The translations under genes were made by a program, and so were the position numbers. Positions 28,337-36,929 of a stretch of DNA of 64,000 nucleotides are shown one piece after another. Positions within the stretch are counted from its first letter, which is position 1; every line of letters starts with the position of its first letter. The notes under the pieces were generated by a model. It ran no database searches and was not told the origin of the DNA. It saw nothing but the letters and a program-made list of their open reading frames with translations. Where the stretch lies: NCBI GenBank assembly GCA_041675325.1, contig JBAYUG010000005.1:1-64000 (forward strand). The letters run 5' to 3'. Origin of the DNA: CAIKZJ01 sp041675325 (GTDB lineage: Bacteria > Bacteroidota > Ignavibacteria > Tepidaquicellales > Tepidaquicellaceae).

Positions 28337-28469
28337 ATATGTTTATCAATTTAGATATTCATCATTTACTAAATTAAATCCAATGATACCCATTTTATCA
28401 TAAAATAAATTTATTCTAACTTTGATGTTTTTTCCTATTAAGTATTAAATACGAACTTATAAAACAACT

Positions 28470-29639
28470 ATGAACGATATTCGACTTATTATTAACAATA
28501 TTAAACTCAAGTTAAAAGAGCATCAATATTTAGGCTATGATCCTTATGATTTATCCAATTCTAATTTAAAGTTATTTGTAAAACAAAGTACTGGAATTCA
28601 GGCTAAACTATCTTTTATAAATAAAATATCTCCAATCAATTTTCGCAAAATATTAAAAATCCCTATGTGCATAAATAGCAAAGCAAATGCACTTATTTTA
28701 AATTCATTGATAATTGATGATTATAATAAAAACAAATCCGAAATCAACAAATTGGTCACTTATTTCCTTAATAATAAACCAAATGATTTTTCCGATGAGT
28801 ATTTTTCCTCTGGATTTACTTTTAAAATATCACTTAGCGAATATACTTCTGGTCCCGGTGTTACTTCTTTAATAATTAGTCTTTTTGTTATTTATGCTTT
28901 TCTAGATTTATTTAAATATAGTAATGACCCTTTAATTTATGAATGTATTTACAAATTTAAAAATTTATTGGAAAATAAATTACCTAATGTAGAAACTGTT
29001 GATGAAATTTATTATTCTTATCATTTTAATAAATTTGCAGAAGTACCTAACGCAACGGCAAAAATTGGAAAATTCTATGCTAAACTGTACTCGATTGATC
29101 CGAAAGATGTCTATCTTATTAAAATCAAAAAAATATTAAATTATTTATATAGAGTACAGCGTTCGGACGGGAGTTGGCCATATTCCGAATTATTAAACTA
29201 TTCTGATGGATTTCATACGGCATTTATTTTGGATTCAATTTATGAAATGAATAAATATGTCAATAATGAACATTATAATGAACTATTTGGAAGATCATTA
29301 TATAATTATAAATCAAATTTATTTGACGGAAACAGACCACTCCATTTTCATAGAAAATACAATAAAAGCCAGGGCCGATCATTTATTCTCGAAACTGAAT
29401 TAAGAGATTGTGCCAATGCAATAATATTGTTTTCAAAAATTGCAGATAATGATTTTGCTATTAAAGTGGTTAATTGGACAATTGATAATTTATTTGATAA
29501 AAAGAAAAATGTAGCATATTTTTTCGATAATAAATTTTATACTTCAAAAATAGATTATATTCGTTGGCAAGCATGGTTATTATTTGCCCTATGCAATTTT
29601 ATTAATAATAGAAAAAAACAATTATCTTCTTTATATTAA
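28470..29639 (+). CDS. Alpha/alpha-toroid protein of unknown function
   Basis: A 389-residue soluble protein rich in helices. The LNYLYRVQRSDGSWPYSE stretch (about residues 225-242) resembles the QW repeats of prenyltransferase/squalene-cyclase-type toroids, and FHTAFILDSIYEM and ELRDCANAIILFS fit further helical hairpins. Proteins starting with a GYDPYD motif are common in glycan clusters and are sometimes mislabelled as aminolevulinate dehydratase; there is no sign of that activity here. A glycan-modifying or -binding function is the best guess from context. It is followed directly by the FemAB-like gene. Confidence 0.65.
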   Translation: MNDIRLIINNIKLKLKEHQYLGYDPYDLSNSNLKLFVKQSTGIQAKLSFINKISPINFRKILKIPMCINSKANALILNSLIIDDYNKNKSEINKLVTYFLNNKPNDFSDEYFSSGFTFKISLSEYTSGPGVTSLIISLFVIYAFLDLFKYSNDPLIYECIYKFKNLLENKLPNVETVDEIYYSYHFNKFAEVPNATAKIGKFYAKLYSIDPKDVYLIKIKKILNYLYRVQRSDGSWPYSELLNYSDGFHTAFILDSIYEMNKYVNNEHYNELFGRSLYNYKSNLFDGNRPLHFHRKYNKSQGRSFILETELRDCANAIILFSKIADNDFAIKVVNWTIDNLFDKKKNVAYFFDNKFYTSKIDYIRWQAWLLFALCNFINNRKKQLSSLY

Positions 29640-30650
29640 ATGGAAATAATAAAGGATACTGATTTATATAAAAATGAAATCGAAAAGTTTGTATTAAATC
29701 ATTCGAATGGTAATTTTTTTCAATCTCTTCAAGCATATGAATTTTATGAATCGGTTGAAAACCATAAACCATTTGTGTTTGCTGTAATTGATGGTGATGA
29801 GGTATTAGGATTATTGAAAGGTGTAGTTATCAATAATGGAAAAAACATTAAAAAATATATGTCGAGAAGGGCTATTATTTGGGGTGGTCCTTTAATAAAT
29901 GAAAAAAAAGGACCAAAAGAGAAAAATGAAATTGTTAGTTTATTATTGACCCATTTAAATAAGTATTGTAAAAAAGAAACGATGTACACAGAGTTTAGAA
30001 ATATTTATGATATGAGTGATTTTAAAGAGGTGTTTTCAGATAAAGGATTTAAATACAAGCGGTATTTAAATTATATTGTATCGTTAGAAAATTATGTAAT
30101 TAATTATAGTAAGCTTAAAAAAGATAAAAGATATGAACTTAAAAAATCTAAGGAAAACGGTTTAAGTTATAAAATAGCAGAAAATATTAGTGAGGTTAGA
30201 AAATATTATGAAATACTTAAAGAGTTATATTCAGTTAAGGTTAAAAAACCTCTTAATAACTTTGATTTTTTTAGAGTATTTTTTGAAACTAAAGAATTAG
30301 GCATAATTATATTAGTTATGTTTAAGTGTAAAGTAGTGGGGGGAGTAGTATGCCCAATATTCAAAAACACAATATATGAATTATATGAAGCAGCTGAGGA
30401 TATTAAGCAAAAACATATTTTTCCTAATGTATTGGCAACGTATTCACCAATAGAATATGGTTTGCTAAATGGTCTAAAATATTATGACATGATGGGTGCG
30501 GGTAAACCTGAAGAAAAATACGGAGTAAGAGATTTTAAATCAAAGTTTGGGGGCGAAATGGTTGAATATGGAAGGTTTTTTAAAATTAATAAACCATTAT
30601 TATATAAAACAGGAGAGCTCGGATTGAAATTTTTAAGCAAGTTTAGTTGA
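29640..30650 (+). CDS. FemAB/FemX-like aminoacyltransferase (GNAT fold)
   Basis: A 336-residue protein with the double-GNAT architecture of FemX-type transferases that attach amino acids from aminoacyl-tRNA to peptidoglycan precursors or, in glycan clusters, to sugars. FFQSLQAYEFYESVENHKPFV is the typical N-terminal signature, RRAIIWGGPLI and the long KKSKENGLSYKIAEN region follow, and the C-terminal YYDMMGAGKPEEKYGVRDFK is conserved among relatives. With the ATP-grasp and asparagine-synthase-like genes it suggests amino-acid decoration of the polysaccharide. Its stop overlaps the TTG start of the next gene. Confidence 0.84.
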   Translation: MEIIKDTDLYKNEIEKFVLNHSNGNFFQSLQAYEFYESVENHKPFVFAVIDGDEVLGLLKGVVINNGKNIKKYMSRRAIIWGGPLINEKKGPKEKNEIVSLLLTHLNKYCKKETMYTEFRNIYDMSDFKEVFSDKGFKYKRYLNYIVSLENYVINYSKLKKDKRYELKKSKENGLSYKIAENISEVRKYYEILKELYSVKVKKPLNNFDFFRVFFETKELGIIILVMFKCKVVGGVVCPIFKNTIYELYEAAEDIKQKHIFPNVLATYSPIEYGLLNGLKYYDMMGAGKPEEKYGVRDFKSKFGGEMVEYGRFFKINKPLLYKTGELGLKFLSKFS

Positions 30651-31714
30651 GAATACTTATTGACATTGGACATCCTGCTCATGTTCATCTATTTAAATAT
30701 TTTTATTACGAGATGAAAAAAAACGGCAATGAATTGCTATTTACTATTAAAGATAATTTAAATACGGCAATTGCATTACTAAAATATTATGGAATAGAAT
30801 ATGAAACAATTGGATTAAAAGCGGATAATTTGTTATCAAAAGGAATTAATCAAATAAAATATAACCTAAAGCTAAGAAATATTATAAAAAGAAGAAAAGT
30901 TGATATAGGAATAGGGACTTCAATTAGCATTGCACATGTATCGAAGATTAGTGAAATGAAATCTATAATTCTTGATGATGATGACGATGAAGTTGAGCCT
31001 TTGTTCGTAAAATTTGCTCATCCATATTGTGATGTTTTGTTATCTCCTGATGCATTGAGAGAAAAAAGAAAAAAGAAAGATACTATCTATTATCGTGGCT
31101 ATCACGAGTTAGCTTATTTGCATCCGAATCGGTTTACTCCCGATTCGCATGTTTTAAGAGAAGCAGGGATAGAGGATGGAGAAAAATTTTATGTCATGAG
31201 ATTTAATGTTTTTAAAGCCCATCATGATATTGGAATAAAGGGGATCACTTTGGAGAATAAATTGAAGTTAGTTGAAATGTTGCAAAAGTATGGGAAAGTA
31301 TTTATTACAACAGAAAGAGAAATTGAACCTGAATTAAAAGAATATCAATTTAATCTTCATCCTTCAAAGGTACATAGTTTCTTGTATTATGCGGAAATAT
31401 TTATTGGAGATAGCCAAACTATGACATCTGAAGCAGCAGTATTGGGTACACCTTCTTTGAAGTGTAATTCATTTGCAGGGAAATTATCAGTTCCAAACGA
31501 TTTAGAAACAAAATATGGATTGTGTTATTCATATCTACCTGATGATTTCGAAAAAATGATAGAGAAAATAAAAGAGTTATTAACGTTAAAGGATTTGAAA
31601 CAAGAATGGAAAAAGCGAAGAGAAAAGATGTTGAATGATAAAATAGATGTTACAACTTTTTTATTGGAATTTGTGGATAAGCTCTTCAAAGAACTTATAA
31701 TACATGATAAATAG
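30647..31714 (+). CDS. DUF354-family glycosyltransferase-like protein
   Basis: A 355-residue protein of the DUF354 group. MRILIDIGHPAHVHLFKYF is the family's strongly conserved start. The fold resembles the UDP-GlcNAc 2-epimerase/GT-B superfamily, and the later IFIGDSQTMTSEAAVLGTP corresponds to the UDP-binding loop. Members are frequent in archaeal and bacterial surface-glycan clusters and are presumed sugar transferases or epimerases. It stands before the WecB-type epimerase with only a short gap. The TTG start overlaps the FemAB-like stop by four bases. Confidence 0.82.
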   Translation: MRILIDIGHPAHVHLFKYFYYEMKKNGNELLFTIKDNLNTAIALLKYYGIEYETIGLKADNLLSKGINQIKYNLKLRNIIKRRKVDIGIGTSISIAHVSKISEMKSIILDDDDDEVEPLFVKFAHPYCDVLLSPDALREKRKKKDTIYYRGYHELAYLHPNRFTPDSHVLREAGIEDGEKFYVMRFNVFKAHHDIGIKGITLENKLKLVEMLQKYGKVFITTEREIEPELKEYQFNLHPSKVHSFLYYAEIFIGDSQTMTSEAAVLGTPSLKCNSFAGKLSVPNDLETKYGLCYSYLPDDFEKMIEKIKELLTLKDLKQEWKKRREKMLNDKIDVTTFLLEFVDKLFKELIIHDK

Positions 31715-31720
31715 CAAAAT

Positions 31721-32779
31721 TTGAGCAAAACAAAGAAAATTATTTCGGTTGTGGGGGCGAGACCACAGTTTATTAAACTGGCACCATTATATAAAGAATT
31801 TTTGAAACATAATGAAATTGAGCATTTAATATGTCATACCGGTCAACATTATAATAATGAAATGTCGGATGTGTTTTTTAGAGATTTGGGTTTGCCAAAA
31901 TCGGATTTTAGTTTGGAAATCGGTTCAGGAAACCATGGTGAACAAACAGGAAAGATGCTTTTTAAAATTGAGCAGGTACTATTGAATGAAAAACCCGATA
32001 TGGTTATAGTCTTTGGTGATACTAATTCTACTCTTGCAGGTTCTTTAGTTGCAGCAAAACTAGGTATTAATTCTATACATATTGAAGCAGGGTTGAGAAG
32101 CTATAACAGAAAGATGCCCGAGGAAATCAATAGAATTATAAGTGACCACATCTGTAATTATCTTTTTGCCCCAACTCAAACGGCTGTCGATAATCTTTTA
32201 AGCGAAGGATTGAGTGATATAGTTTATTTGTCAGGGGACATAATGGCGGATGTACTTTTTGAAAATTTAAAAAGAACTGAAAATGTTATCAGAAAATATA
32301 TTGAAGATTATTATATTCTTACATTACATAGGCCATACAATGTAGATGACGCTGAAAAGTTAATTAAAATATTAAAATTGGTAGATTTGTCAGGTGTAAA
32401 AACGATTTTCCCCGTTCATCCGAGGACGAAAGAAGTTTTGTCAAATACTAACTTTAATTTTAATAATATAATTCTTACTGAGCCACAAGGGTATTTGGAA
32501 TTTCTTACTTTACAAAATCATTGCAAAAAAATAATAACAGATTCGGGAGGAATACAAAAAGAAGCTTATCTATTGAAGAAACCATGTATAACATTAAGAG
32601 GTGAAACAGAATGGGTGGAAACAATTAGTACTGGATGGAACCTGTTAATATCAAAATATGATGATATGCTACCAAAGCAAATAAATGATTTCAAACCGGA
32701 AGGAGAGCATCCAGATATTTTTGGAAAAGATGTTGCAAAGAGAATGGTTGATTTGGCTATTAGATTTATGGAGTTATAG
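31721..32779 (+). CDS. wecB: UDP-N-acetylglucosamine 2-epimerase, non-hydrolysing (WecB/WbpI type)
   Basis: A 352-residue epimerase that converts UDP-GlcNAc to UDP-ManNAc, or in the WbpI subgroup the 2,3-diacetamido uronic acid from gluco to manno form. VVGARPQFIKLAPL is at the N-terminus, and VFGDTNSTLAGSL and HIEAGLRSYNRKMPEEINR form the substrate site. TDSGGIQKEAYLLKKPC is the UDP-binding loop. Because WbpB-, WbpD- and WbpE-like genes lie downstream, a WbpI role is attractive. The TTG start precedes MSKTKKIIS. The final codons (MEL and stop) coincide with the GGAGTTAT words of the repeat tract that follows. Confidence 0.9.
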   Translation: MSKTKKIISVVGARPQFIKLAPLYKEFLKHNEIEHLICHTGQHYNNEMSDVFFRDLGLPKSDFSLEIGSGNHGEQTGKMLFKIEQVLLNEKPDMVIVFGDTNSTLAGSLVAAKLGINSIHIEAGLRSYNRKMPEEINRIISDHICNYLFAPTQTAVDNLLSEGLSDIVYLSGDIMADVLFENLKRTENVIRKYIEDYYILTLHRPYNVDDAEKLIKILKLVDLSGVKTIFPVHPRTKEVLSNTNFNFNNIILTEPQGYLEFLTLQNHCKKIITDSGGIQKEAYLLKKPCITLRGETEWVETISTGWNLLISKYDDMLPKQINDFKPEGEHPDIFGKDVAKRMVDLAIRFMEL

Positions 32780-33062
32780 AGATATGAAGTTACAATGAGT
32801 CCGCCACGGCGGATGTTCTCCTCGGCAAATCTTCGACAAAGAGCACACAGTTAAGGTGTTATGAAGATCAGTGAAAGAGTGATCCACCACGGCGGACGCG
32901 AAGAACGCGCAGTAACAGAATGATGGAGAACCCAAGTTAAGAAGTAATAGAGTTAAGAAGTTATAAAGAGAAGTAAGTGGTAAATGGTAAGTAGTGAGTT
33001 GTAAGTAGTAAATGGTAAGAAGTAAGTTGTAAGAAGTAAATTGTAAGAGCACAAATATAAGA
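32768..33062. repeat. GTRA-type word repeats with CGG palindromes
   Basis: From the end of wecB the sequence runs through GTTATAGAG words and two elements around CCACGGCGGA (32803-32822 and 32882-32907). It then continues with AAGTAATAGAGTTAAG and GTAAGTAGTGAGTTGTAAG words up to the next gene. No gene was recognised. Confidence 0.88.
32879..32916. repeat. CCRCCRCGGCGG palindrome element, copy 1
   Basis: GTGATCCACCACGGCGGACG followed by CGAAGAACGCGCAGTAAC. Near-identical 38-bp copies occur at 38437 and 42730, each inside GTRA repeats and each bounded by GTRA words. Confidence 0.85.
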
Positions 33063-33064
33063 GC

Positions 33065-33256
33065 ATGAGAGATTTTACGTTAATGAGTTTAGAGTTACTA
33101 ATTGAGCGATTAAAAAGAGCAGATTATAAATTTATACGGTTTAATGATTTTAAAAATATCAAGGATTCAAAAATTGTTATTCTTAGTCATGATGTGGATT
33201 TGTTGCCTGGAAATTCATTAAGGACAGCGAAATGCGTTGAGAACAGTAAACAGTGA
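33065..33256 (+). pseudogene. Truncated duplicate of the deacetylase-like gene
   Basis: The 63 codons reproduce the N-terminus of the next gene (MRDF, a leucine-rich helix, then HDVDLLPGNSLRTA against HDVDLLPKNSLAAA). They break off exactly where repeat words (CAGTAAACAGTGAGTTG) begin. The remaining 200 residues of the domain are missing, so it cannot be a functional deacetylase. It most probably arose by duplication followed by replacement of the 3' part with repeats. The short peptide could still be translated. Confidence 0.8.
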
Positions 33257-33336
33257 GTTGTAAGCAGTGAGTTGTGAAGAAAAACAGTGATAAAATTATG
33301 TGGTTATGAAGAGAAGTGAAGAAGCATATTAAAGAT
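33240..33336. repeat. GTRA-type repeats between deacetylase copies
   Basis: Words CAGTAAACAGTGAGTTG, GTAAGCAGTGAGTTGTG, GAAGAAAAACAGTG and GAAGAGAAGTGAAG fill the space between the truncated and the full gene. Confidence 0.8.
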
Positions 33337-33337
33337 T

Positions 33338-34135
33338 ATGAGAGATTTTAGATTAGCAAATTTAAAAGAGTTGATTGAGGTAATGTTAAGGAAAGAATAT
33401 AATTTTATTCTTTTTAAGGAATTTGAGAGAAGTAATTCTAATAAGGTTATTATACTTAGACATGATGTTGATTTGTTGCCAAAGAATTCGCTTGCGGCTG
33501 CGAGGCTGGAGAATTCAATTGGAATACAGGGGACATATTACTTTCGGATAATTTCCCAGACTTTCAAGCCCGACATCATCAAAGAGATCTTGGATTTGGG
33601 TCATGAAATTGGATATCATTATGAGGATGTTGATTTGGTTTTGAAAAAAGACAAATTAACGATTCAAAGTGAAAAGGATAAAAAGAGAGTTGTTGATTTA
33701 GCTTTTGAAAGTTTTTGTGAAAACCTTGAGAAACTAAGGAAGATTGTGCCGATTTCGACGGTTTGTATGCATGGGAGTCCGAGGGCGAAGTATGATAATA
33801 AGATGATTTGGGAGAAGTATGATTATAGAGAGCTGGGGATTGTTGGGGAGCCGTATTTTGATGTGGACTGGAATGAGTTTGGGTATTTGACGGATACGGG
33901 GAGAAGGTGGAATGGGGATAAGTATAGCATCAGGGATAAGGTGAATTCCAAGTATAAGTTTGATTTTAAGACGACGGATGATATTGTAAGGAATGTTGAT
34001 AAGCTTCCGGGTAAGATGATGATTACGGTTCATCCGCAGAGGTGGACGGATGATAATGTTCTCTGGGTGAATGAGCTAGTTTGGCAGAATGTTAAGAATG
34101 TGGTTAAGAGAGTGAAAGTCAGGTCGCTTCGCTAG
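33338..34135 (+). CDS. Polysaccharide-deacetylase-like protein (CE4 superfamily)
   Basis: A 265-residue protein with the NodB-like barrel pattern. The first metal/catalytic motif is IILRHDVDLLPKNSL (about residues 44-58), and GTYYFRIIS and LDLGHEIGYHYEDVDL supply the histidines of the second motif. MITVHPQRW corresponds to the last strand. In glycan clusters such proteins remove N-acetyl groups. The gene shows a change to G-rich codons in its second half. Its last codons (RSLR and stop, TCGCTTCGCTAG) resemble words seen in the repeats at 38.0 kb. Confidence 0.82.
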   Translation: MRDFRLANLKELIEVMLRKEYNFILFKEFERSNSNKVIILRHDVDLLPKNSLAAARLENSIGIQGTYYFRIISQTFKPDIIKEILDLGHEIGYHYEDVDLVLKKDKLTIQSEKDKKRVVDLAFESFCENLEKLRKIVPISTVCMHGSPRAKYDNKMIWEKYDYRELGIVGEPYFDVDWNEFGYLTDTGRRWNGDKYSIRDKVNSKYKFDFKTTDDIVRNVDKLPGKMMITVHPQRWTDDNVLWVNELVWQNVKNVVKRVKVRSLR

Positions 34136-34240
34136 GTGAATTGTAAACAGTGAACTGTAAATTGTGAACTGTGGATAGTAAATTGTGAACTGTGAACAGT
34201 GAACTGAAAACAGTGAACAATAAACAGTAAAACAAAACAA
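34134..34240. repeat. CAGTGAACTGTAAATTGTG word repeats
   Basis: Units of about 9-10 bases alternating GTAAA and GTGAA fill the gap before the Wzi-like gene. All are in GTRA orientation. Confidence 0.88.
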
Positions 34241-34245
34241 GAAAT

Positions 34246-35979
34246 ATGAAGAGAGTATTAATAATAATAATTGTATTAATAAGTGCAGCTGTTTATGCAC
34301 AAGTAGAAACTGTGCCGGCGTATGATAGGGTGTATGATTTTTTGAAACGCATGCAAGTGAAGGGAATAATTGACTATAATTCATCGATTCTACCTTTGTC
34401 GCGGGAGAAAGTTGCTTCTTTTTTAAGAGAGATTAGTGAGAAGTTAGAAGTTAGAAGTGAGAAGTTAGAATTTAGAGATGAGACGAGGAAGAAAGAAGTG
34501 AAGGGCTTCACGAGAACGGATAGAGATATGCTGAGGGATTTTATGAAGGAGTATGAGTATGAGTTGACGGGGAGGACGACGGAGAGTATTGGATTTTTGA
34601 ATGAGCCGCGGGGGCGGTTTTTTATTGAGGATAGGAAGAAGTATTTTTATAAGTATGATGATTCGGTGGGGGCGGTGTTTGTGAATTTGCAGGGGTTTCT
34701 TTCGCAGGGGGTTTCGTCGGGGGATTCGCTGGGGAAGAATTCGGTTACGCTGGGGAATTTGGGGTTTCAAGTGAGGGGTACGGTGCTGAATACTGTGGGG
34801 TTTAGTTTGAAGGCTTCTAACGGGCAGAAGATTGCAGGGGATAAGAAGAGTTTGGATTTTGTGACGGAGACGCTGCCGAAGTTCAGGAGTTTTCCGAAGT
34901 TTAAAAGCGAGAGTAATAATTTTGATTATTTTGAGGGTTATTTAAGGTATAGGCTGGGGAAGGACAATTTTGCGGTTACGCTTGGAAGGGACTATGTTAA
35001 TTACGGGTTTGGGTATATGGATAAATTGTTTCTTTCGGGGAATTCCGTGCCGTTTAGTTTTATAAAGTTTGATTTAAATTTTGGTGCGTTTACGTATAAT
35101 TTTATTTACGGGAGTTTGAAGGGTGATTCGCTTGCAATAAAAGATATTGCGATGAAGAATATAGTTACTCATAGGCTGAGCGTTAATTTTTCGAAATATT
35201 TTAAGGCGGGTTTTTATGAGGCGCTGATTACTGCGGACAGACCTTTTAATTTTACTTATTTAAATCCTTTTTCTTTTATAAGGTCGGCTGATTATAGTGC
35301 GGGCTCGGAGCAGTCAGGGCTGAATAATGCGTTGTTGGGGTTTGATGTGGAGGTTACGCCGGTAAAGAATTTTGCTTTGCAGGGGTCGCTGCTGATTGAT
35401 GATTTGAATTTTTCGACTATTTTTTCGAATGAACGAGATAACGGTAAGCCGGCGAATGATAACAGGTTTGCCTGGCAGATAGGGGCGGTTTGGACTGATG
35501 CTTTTACGCTGCCGAATCTAAATTTTTCAACTGAGTACACACGTCTGAATCCGTTTGTTTATACTCACAGGACGAATAAGAGCCAGTACACGAACTGGAC
35601 TCTGCCGCTTGGGCATAATCTGCCGCCGAATTCTGATGAGATAGCTTTGAAGCTTAGTTATGACGTTACAAGCAGGCTGAATGTGAATGTTATGTATCAG
35701 CATCAGAGGTCGGGAACAGGGTTTGAGTTTAACGGGGATTCGCTTGTGAGGAATTACGGCGGGTATATTCATAGAGGGGATGCGGATATTAGCTATGATG
35801 ATAAGTTTTTGCAGGGGAATCGTGTGGACAGGGATATTGTAACCGTAGGTCTTAGGTGGATGCCGGTGTATCAGTATGTGCTGGATGTGAAGTGGGTGTT
35901 TAGGAATGTGAATAATTTGTTTGAATCAAGGAGACTTGCCGATAACTGGCTCTACCTTTCTTTAGTTATGGAGTTATGA
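34246..35979 (+). CDS. wzi: Wzi-like capsule assembly outer-membrane protein
   Basis: A 577-residue outer-membrane protein. A signal peptide (VLIIIIVLISAAVYAQ) is followed by a helical N-terminal segment (YDRVYDFLKRMQVKG, YNSSILPLSR). A long beta-barrel of alternating strands follows, ending in WLYLSLVMEL with the aromatic/hydrophobic C-terminal pattern of barrels. FAVTLGRDYVNYGFGYMDKL is typical of the Wzi/Cap family that anchors capsule at the surface. Around residues 64-79 the frame carries SEKLEVRSEKLE, encoded by a duplicated word repeat. The last codons ATG GAG TTA TGA are the first unit of the repeat tract that follows. Confidence 0.85.
   Translation: MKRVLIIIIVLISAAVYAQVETVPAYDRVYDFLKRMQVKGIIDYNSSILPLSREKVASFLREISEKLEVRSEKLEFRDETRKKEVKGFTRTDRDMLRDFMKEYEYELTGRTTESIGFLNEPRGRFFIEDRKKYFYKYDDSVGAVFVNLQGFLSQGVSSGDSLGKNSVTLGNLGFQVRGTVLNTVGFSLKASNGQKIAGDKKSLDFVTETLPKFRSFPKFKSESNNFDYFEGYLRYRLGKDNFAVTLGRDYVNYGFGYMDKLFLSGNSVPFSFIKFDLNFGAFTYNFIYGSLKGDSLAIKDIAMKNIVTHRLSVNFSKYFKAGFYEALITADRPFNFTYLNPFSFIRSADYSAGSEQSGLNNALLGFDVEVTPVKNFALQGSLLIDDLNFSTIFSNERDNGKPANDNRFAWQIGAVWTDAFTLPNLNFSTEYTRLNPFVYTHRTNKSQYTNWTLPLGHNLPPNSDEIALKLSYDVTSRLNVNVMYQHQRSGTGFEFNGDSLVRNYGGYIHRGDADISYDDKFLQGNRVDRDIVTVGLRWMPVYQYVLDVKWVFRNVNNLFESRRLADNWLYLSLVMEL
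34435..34482. repeat. In-frame duplication in the Wzi-like gene
   Basis: AGTGAGAAGTTAGAAGTTAG is followed by a second, slightly changed AGTGAGAAGTTAGAATTTAG. The 21-base period keeps the reading frame and codes for SEKLEVRSEKLEF. The words match the intergenic repeat vocabulary. Confidence 0.7.
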
Positions 35980-36195
35980 AGTTATGGAGAGCTGCTAAGA
36001 GCAGTTATGGAGTTATGAAGTTATGGAGTTATGAAGAGCGGTTAAGAGCAGTTATGGAGTTATGAAGTTATGGAGAGCTGCTAAGAGCAGTTATGGAGTT
36101 ATGAAGAGCGGTTAAGAGCAGTTATGGAGTTCTGGAGTTATGAAGTTAAGGAGTTATAGAGAGCAGTGAAGGAGTTATGGAGAAAAAAACTAAAA
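35965..36195. repeat. GTTATGGAGTTATGAA tandem words
   Basis: Sixteen-base units of GTTATGGAGTTATGAA alternate with GAGCAGTTAAGAGCAG-like words. The first unit includes the final codons and the stop of the Wzi-like gene. The tract reaches to the four-helix-bundle gene. Confidence 0.92.
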
Positions 36196-36211
36196 GAAAG
36201 GAGATAACATA

Positions 36212-36568
36212 ATGACGCATAAGGATTTGGATCTTTGGAAAGATAGTGTGAAGTTTGTATCTCTTATTTATGAAGTTACGTCAGGTTTTCCTGTTGAAGA
36301 GAAATATGGGTTAGTGAGTCAGATTAGAAGAGCAGCCGTTTCTATTCCTTCGAATATAGCTGAGGGTGCAGGTCGTTATTATCAGAAAGAATTAATTCAA
36401 TTTCTTAATATTGCTTCCGGAAGTTTGGCTGAACTGGACACTCAGCTTTATATTGCTCATGAGTTGAAGTTTATTTCTTCTGAACAACTTGAAAGTTTAG
36501 AAGGTAAAATCATTAAGATTAGAAGTCAGTTGTTTGGTTTGATTAAGTCATTGAAGAGAGTAAGTTAA
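36212..36568 (+). CDS. Four-helix-bundle protein (S23 family), copy 2
   Basis: A 118-residue S23-type protein with a strong ribosome-binding site (AAAGGAG, 36198-36204). HKDLDLWKDSVKFVSLIYEV forms helix one. QIRRAAVSIPSNIAEGAGRY is the central conserved motif and ELIQFLNIASGSLAELDTQL the third helix. It is closely similar to copy 3 at 38.5 kb and more distantly to copy 1. Both flanks are GTTATGGAG/GAGCAG word repeats, and the stop codon lies at the first downstream word (AGTTAAGG). Function is not known; it is not located in an rRNA gene here. Confidence 0.92.
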   Translation: MTHKDLDLWKDSVKFVSLIYEVTSGFPVEEKYGLVSQIRRAAVSIPSNIAEGAGRYYQKELIQFLNIASGSLAELDTQLYIAHELKFISSEQLESLEGKIIKIRSQLFGLIKSLKRVS

Positions 36569-36925
36569 GGAGTTATGAAGTTTTAAGAGCAGTTAAGGAG
36601 TTATGAAGTTACGGAGTTATGAAGTTATGAAGAGCTGCTAAGAGCAGTTATGGAGTTATGAAGTTATGGAGTTATGAAGAAAAGAAGTGAAGAGATTGAA
36701 GATTTTTGAGTTTATTTTTCCAAATTTAAGGGACTTTGTAGTATATTACGGTAAACAGGGAACAGTAAACAGTAAACAGTAAACAGTAAACAGTAAACAG
36801 TTTACGCGTTACGTGTCACGTGTCACTTGTCACTTGTCACGGTTCTTAGCGTCACGCGTCACGGTTCATATGAACTATCAACTATCAACTATCAACTATC
36901 AACGATTAACTATTAATTATTAACT
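36556..36925. repeat. Repeat tract with orientation switch
   Basis: The first part has GTTATGAAGTTATGGAG words. After a short unique stretch (36690-36750) come CAGTAAACAGTAAACAG units. At GTAAACAGTTTAC (about 36792-36804), itself a palindrome, the words invert to TTACGTGTCACGTGTCAC and then AACTATCAACTATC up to the next gene. Complementary words therefore lie on both sides of the switch. Confidence 0.85.
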
Positions 36926-36929
36926 AGAC

